Shown piece after piece: positions 6,502-9,871 of a DNA stretch of 9,871 nucleotides (its first letter is position 1; each line of letters opens with the position of its first letter). Below the pieces are notes generated by a model. The model was not told the origin of the DNA. It saw only the letters and a program-made list of their open reading frames with translations, and ran no database searches. This DNA comes from GCA-2684655 sp051278165. Lineage in GTDB: Bacteria > Planctomycetota > UBA1135 > UBA2386. The DNA lies in assembly GCA_051278165.1 (NCBI GenBank), contig JBNMNW010000224.1, positions 1 through 9,871 on the forward strand. Reading direction: 5' to 3'. The position numbers and the translations under genes were made by a program.

Positions 6502-7574
6502 CGCACGCTCGCTTCGGTAAACGTCGCCGACGCGACCCCACCTCGCAACGTGCCCACCCTGACCTGGAACGAGCCGCCGGCGGTTGGCTTCGGCAACAGA
6601 GCTTCGTAGTGGAGGTGAACCTGCTGCAGGTCGCGTGAATTGATGAGTTCGGATGCGAAGCGCTCAGAGACGGCTGCATCAACGTAGCCGGGCCCAACAA
6701 GGCGAACGACACTGAGACTCTCGAGCGATCGCACCACAACCCGGGTGCCCTCGGGTGACGGCTCCAACTGGATATTCGCAGCGGCCAAGTCGTCGATGCG
6801 ACGGCGGAACACTTCACTCTTCAGCTTGCTCGCCAACGACAACAACAACCGTCGCTCGGTCGTCGCGCGCACCGACGCTGCCACTGCCTCACGATCATCG
6901 CCGACCCAAAACGGCGGCACGATGATCGACGTAATCAAACCGAGCAAATCCGTTCGTTCGGTCAACGCGAGTTCCACAGGACCAGACTCGACCTCCACGA
7001 AGGCGACCTCTCGACCACTCTGCAGTTCGCGCAACGACACGCGCAAGGTCGCACGTGATTCAAACGTACGATCTGGAATCAGCGCTCCAACGCCGAGCAG
7101 GATCCACGTCGCAAAGGTCACAGGCCAGCGGTTGTTTGTGCCTTGGCTTTCGATCGGGCCATCGCGCAACTCTTCGACGAGCATCAACAGATCGAAGCCG
7201 TCCTCACGCGCCTGCTGCAAGAACTCGGACAAGCCAGACTTATCGCTACGCTGTCGCAACTGCTGACGGAGTTGCCGACGGCGCGTTGGCTCCGGATCGC
7301 CAACCACGCGTTGGAAGACCCTGCTGCGATTGAGCACGTCCAAGATCGCCGAGAATGGGATCGCTTCGGCGCTCGGGTCGGGGGCCTGCGCGGGCGCGTC
7401 AACGTCCGGCAAGCTGAACGTGCCCTCGGAACCGACCAGCGGTGAGAAGAAGGCTCCGCCGGTAACCAACACGGCGCGATTCAGCGGCGGCTTCGCAGCA
7501 ATGCCAAGCAAGTCTTCGGTGCCGGCGCACGACGTCAACAGCAGCAACCCAAAGATACGAATCCAAGCCTTCAT
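6498..7574 (-). CDS. Lipoprotein of unrecognised family
   Basis: I do not recognise the family. The 358-residue protein starts with a lipoprotein signal peptide: positive K/R residues, a hydrophobic core IFGLLLL and the lipobox LTSC with C16 as lipidation site. The residue after the cysteine is Ala, which by the E. coli rule would favour the outer membrane. Mid-protein there are short hydrophobic stretches at about 152-166 (VTFATWILLGVGALI) and 210-224 (LLGLITSIIVPPFW), and charged helical regions at 96-125 and 225-266. The alternating strand/helix pattern (SAILDVLNRSRVFQRV, then FDLLMLVEEL, then ATLRVSLRELQSGREV) recalls CsgG/LpoB-like lipoproteins, but this is only an impression. The ATG at 7574 is preferred over a GTG at 7586 because it forms an ATGA overlap with the upstream gene, has GTGGGGG ahead of it and begins the signal peptide cleanly. 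It also overlaps the phosphatase start by 4 bases. Confidence 0.85.
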   Translation of the reverse strand: MKAWIRIFGLLLLTSCAGTEDLLGIAAKPPLNRAVLVTGGAFFSPLVGSEGTFSLPDVDAPAQAPDPSAEAIPFSAILDVLNRSRVFQRVVGDPEPTRRRQLRQQLRQRSDKSGLSEFLQQAREDGFDLLMLVEELRDGPIESQGTNNRWPVTFATWILLGVGALIPDRTFESRATLRVSLRELQSGREVAFVEVESGPVELALTERTDLLGLITSIIVPPFWVGDDREAVAASVRATTERRLLLSLASKLKSEVFRRRIDDLAAANIQLEPSPEGTRVVVRSLESLSVVRLVGPGYVDAAVSERFASELINSRDLQQVHLHYEALLPKPTAGGSFQVRVGTLRGGVASATFTEASVR

Positions 7575-9871
7575 CGAAACCCCCACTTGTCAGCCAACTC
7601 ATGTGCATTCCCGGCGACCCGAAATCCAACTCGCTGCAAACGTGGTTCACGCCCGCTGCCCAGTAGATCCTTGCCATCGCGAGCCAACTGCTCGGTGCGC
7701 AAAACACCGGGAACACTATCTGGCAAGACGCGAAGTCCGGCAAGCTGCAATGGTTTGCCTTTGCCATCGATCACGCCGTTGCGTTCGCCAAAGGCAAGGC
7801 CGCGGACGACCCCGAACTGGCGAATCAAACCGAGTTCATCAGGAAGCACATCCTGCTTGCCAACCGCCATACCCATGACCCGCTCCAGGTGCTTCTTGTG
7901 GTCGTTCGTCCACTCGACCAACAGCAGGTTGGCGTTGCGCATGTGTGGTAAATCCAGCACCCATTCCTGCACGCCAAAGTCGAGGCCAATAAACTCGTAG
8001 CCATCGCCATACGACGTCTTGATGAAGTCGCCAAACGACATGGTTTGCGCCGACGTCCACGGCGCGACTGGCGCGCTATCCGCGCGGAACGCAGAGGCCA
8101 GGACCGCCCCACCGCGGGCACGCGACGCATGGCACGCGGTGCCGCTGTTGTCGGCGTAGGCTGCCAACTCCAGTTCGCATCCCAACGGCAAGCGGAACAG
8201 GTTCGGGTCGTTGCCAACCGCCAGCCCCAGCAGTCGGGTGCAGGCCCAAGCCTGGAAGAAATCCGCCCCGGCAAACACCGCATCACCCGGTGGCGCCGTT
8301 TGCCAGCCCGCACCATTCATCGCGACCTGCGGCAAGAGGTTCAGCGGCTGCAGGCGCTCGTTGCCCAACGGGTCGAAAAAGTGAACGCAGGTAGAACGGA
8401 CTTTCGGGTCGATGATGCTGGTCGCAAAGTTCCGCAGCGCGCGCGCCTCCCGCCAGTTCAACTCGCGATTTTGCAGCATGATATCGGGCATGCTGCGGAC
8501 GCTGACCGGTGCCTGCGGCCGGAAGGCAGACCGTGGCGGGAACCGCTCGGAAAACGGCTCGACGAACTCTCCGTCCGGAGCAAGAACCGGCAACAGCAGC
8601 AGATCCGCAAGGCCAGCCGGCACCTCCACGACATCCCCCAACCGCATCGGGCGCAACGTGCTCCGGGTCGTTTGCAGATCCAGCGAGAGCTTGCGCTGCG
8701 ACCCCGCCGGCGTCGACAGAATCGCCTGGATAGTGCGCGTCAATCCCTTCGCGTAGGTCTGCCGTGACTCACCAGAAAGTTGTGCGGCAGCGCTCCAATC
8801 CGCGAACTTCAAATCGAACGACACAACCGATCGCAACTCTCCTGGTGTGACCTGACCCGCGACCTCCACGCCAGTGGACAAGGTCAAGCTCAGATCGGCC
8901 TGTTCGCTTGCCAAGAACGGTAACGGCATGCGCAAGCTGACGCGGGCACGCTGGCCATACTCCATGAGCAACTCGCGGATCAATTGGGGAGCTGCGTCGT
9001 GCCACCAGAAGTCGGCAACAACCTGTCGCCCTTGACGGCTCGCGACTTCGACGCCGGACTCATCGACCAAACGCACCGGCCGACCGAGCACGTCGTGAAG
9101 CCGAACCGCCAAGACATTGCGGCCACGCACCGGAACGACATCCGGCAGCAAGTCGCCGCTGACGCGCGAGATCTCGGATGTGAACTCGCCGAGCCACATA
9201 TCTCCAGCGACATACCGACGCAGCGTGCTATCGATTCGCCAACCGCGCCCTTCGCGGTAGCCATCACCGCTCTTCTCAAGAACGCCAAGCTCGACAAGCT
9301 GATTCAAGTAGCGACCCGAGAGCGACGGTAGGCCCACCTGAATCTGCGCTGGCAACACTCGCAGTGCCATCGTCTGCACCAGCGGTTCGATCTGTTTGTC
9401 GGCATCCTCCGCCAAATCCACGAACAACTCGTAGATGCCTTCTGGCAAGCGACCGATTTGCAGTTCCGCACTGCTCTGTTGTTTGCTGATGCTGATGGGC
9501 GCTGGGTCGATCAACTGCCCGGCTCGCTTCAAACGCGTCGCAACGACACCGTAGGGAGCTGGCACCAGAATGCTGACCGCGCCACCGGTCGGCCCAATCA
9601 CCAGTTCTTTTTCCTCCCCGATCCACAGGCTCGGACCGGCACCGACACGAGCGATGGTCCGGATGCCAATCTCCGGACTACGGTCGATGACGGGCGTCGC
9701 AAACTCGCGTTCTTCGAGATTGCCAACCGCATCCACGACCGCCAGATGTAGGGAGACCTCACTCGCCGTCCCAACCAACGAGCCAGCGGGCATCTCCAAC
9801 GAATACCAAATCGGCAAACGGCCAGACTCCACCAGCAACGGCTCGGTAACCGCCTGATCAGGGTCCTTGGT
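7571..9871 (-). CDS. Large Ig-like protein with divergent SUMF1/FGE-sulfatase-like C-terminus (5' end outside window)
   Basis: The frame is open to the right edge, so the gene is truncated at its 5' end; 766 residues are visible, numbered from the edge. Residues 1-180 look like bacterial Ig-like repeats, including VVDAVGN followed by VIDRSPEI and then IYELFVDLAED. More beta-rich sequence follows (about 180-450), including VRGRNVLAVRLHD near 248-260. Residues about 460-755 match the order of a SUMF1 (formylglycine-generating-enzyme-sulfatase) domain: a DAVFAGADFFQAWACTRL segment (530-545) like the usual DAQAFCRWL, RLPLGCELELAA (560-571) like RLPTEAEWEYAA, VQEWVLD (634-640) like NVWEWT.D, VVRGLAFG (688-695) like VLRGGSW, and VGFRVA (748-753) like the terminal GFR. 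I cannot place a catalytic cysteine pair, so it is probably a non-enzymatic member with a C-type-lectin-like fold. No signal peptide or membrane helix is visible, but the N-terminus is missing. The stop overlaps the lipoprotein start as ATGA. Confidence 0.8.
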   Translation of the reverse strand, partial: TKDPDQAVTEPLLVESGRLPIWYSLEMPAGSLVGTASEVSLHLAVVDAVGNLEEREFATPVIDRSPEIGIRTIARVGAGPSLWIGEEKELVIGPTGGAVSILVPAPYGVVATRLKRAGQLIDPAPISISKQQSSAELQIGRLPEGIYELFVDLAEDADKQIEPLVQTMALRVLPAQIQVGLPSLSGRYLNQLVELGVLEKSGDGYREGRGWRIDSTLRRYVAGDMWLGEFTSEISRVSGDLLPDVVPVRGRNVLAVRLHDVLGRPVRLVDESGVEVASRQGRQVVADFWWHDAAPQLIRELLMEYGQRARVSLRMPLPFLASEQADLSLTLSTGVEVAGQVTPGELRSVVSFDLKFADWSAAAQLSGESRQTYAKGLTRTIQAILSTPAGSQRKLSLDLQTTRSTLRPMRLGDVVEVPAGLADLLLLPVLAPDGEFVEPFSERFPPRSAFRPQAPVSVRSMPDIMLQNRELNWREARALRNFATSIIDPKVRSTCVHFFDPLGNERLQPLNLLPQVAMNGAGWQTAPPGDAVFAGADFFQAWACTRLLGLAVGNDPNLFRLPLGCELELAAYADNSGTACHASRARGGAVLASAFRADSAPVAPWTSAQTMSFGDFIKTSYGDGYEFIGLDFGVQEWVLDLPHMRNANLLLVEWTNDHKKHLERVMGMAVGKQDVLPDELGLIRQFGVVRGLAFGERNGVIDGKGKPLQLAGLRVLPDSVPGVLRTEQLARDGKDLLGSGREPRLQRVGFRVAGNAHELADKWGFR

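Noticed and set aside
9836..9838. TTG as the start codon of the large SUMF1-like gene
   Set aside because: The frame stays open for 11 more codons to the window edge and the visible protein lacks a signal peptide, so the true start is almost certainly outside.

Overview
This is a GC-rich bacterial chromosomal window with six protein genes and no RNA gene, insertion sequence or CRISPR array. The ribosomal protein S2 core resembles planctomycete S2 (HQASRWNPKMKPFI near the N-terminus, DTDCDPSLAD near the C-terminus). With the long low-complexity protein tails, this suggests a member of the Planctomycetota. That placement rests on remembered family signatures, not on a search.

Layout. On the minus strand at the left edge lies rpsB (58-1146). 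Its promoter (1205-1232) and ribosome binding site (1157-1162) place translation initiation at an internal GTG, so a longer reading frame is not the real protein. A gene-poor divergent region (1147-1625) contains an exact tandem 18-bp repeat. A plus-strand diguanylate cyclase (1626-2816) follows, with an intact GGDEF site and I-site but a receiver domain that has lost its phosphoacceptor aspartate. It converges on a long minus-strand cluster, which read in transcription order from the right edge contains: a large, 5'-truncated protein with Ig-like regions and a divergent SUMF1/FGE-sulfatase-like C-terminus (7571-9871); a lipoprotein (6498-7574); a PP2C-type phosphatase with a C-terminal membrane anchor (5626-6501); a GspF/PilC-like inner-membrane protein (4363-5526); and a sensor histidine kinase (2853-4358).

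The first three of these genes are joined by two ATGA start/stop overlaps, and the last two are separated by only 4 bases, with a 99-base gap between the two groups. A SUMF1-like protein, a lipoprotein and a PP2C phosphatase are also the partners that carry and reset the signal in the TagR/TagQ/PpkA/PppA threonine-phosphorylation pathway of Pseudomonas type VI secretion. My main hypothesis is that this cluster is an analogous transenvelope phospho-signalling module, here next to a secretion/pilus-type GspF protein rather than type VI genes. The matching Ser/Thr kinase is not visible. It would have to lie beyond the right edge, possibly as the missing N-terminal part of the truncated gene.
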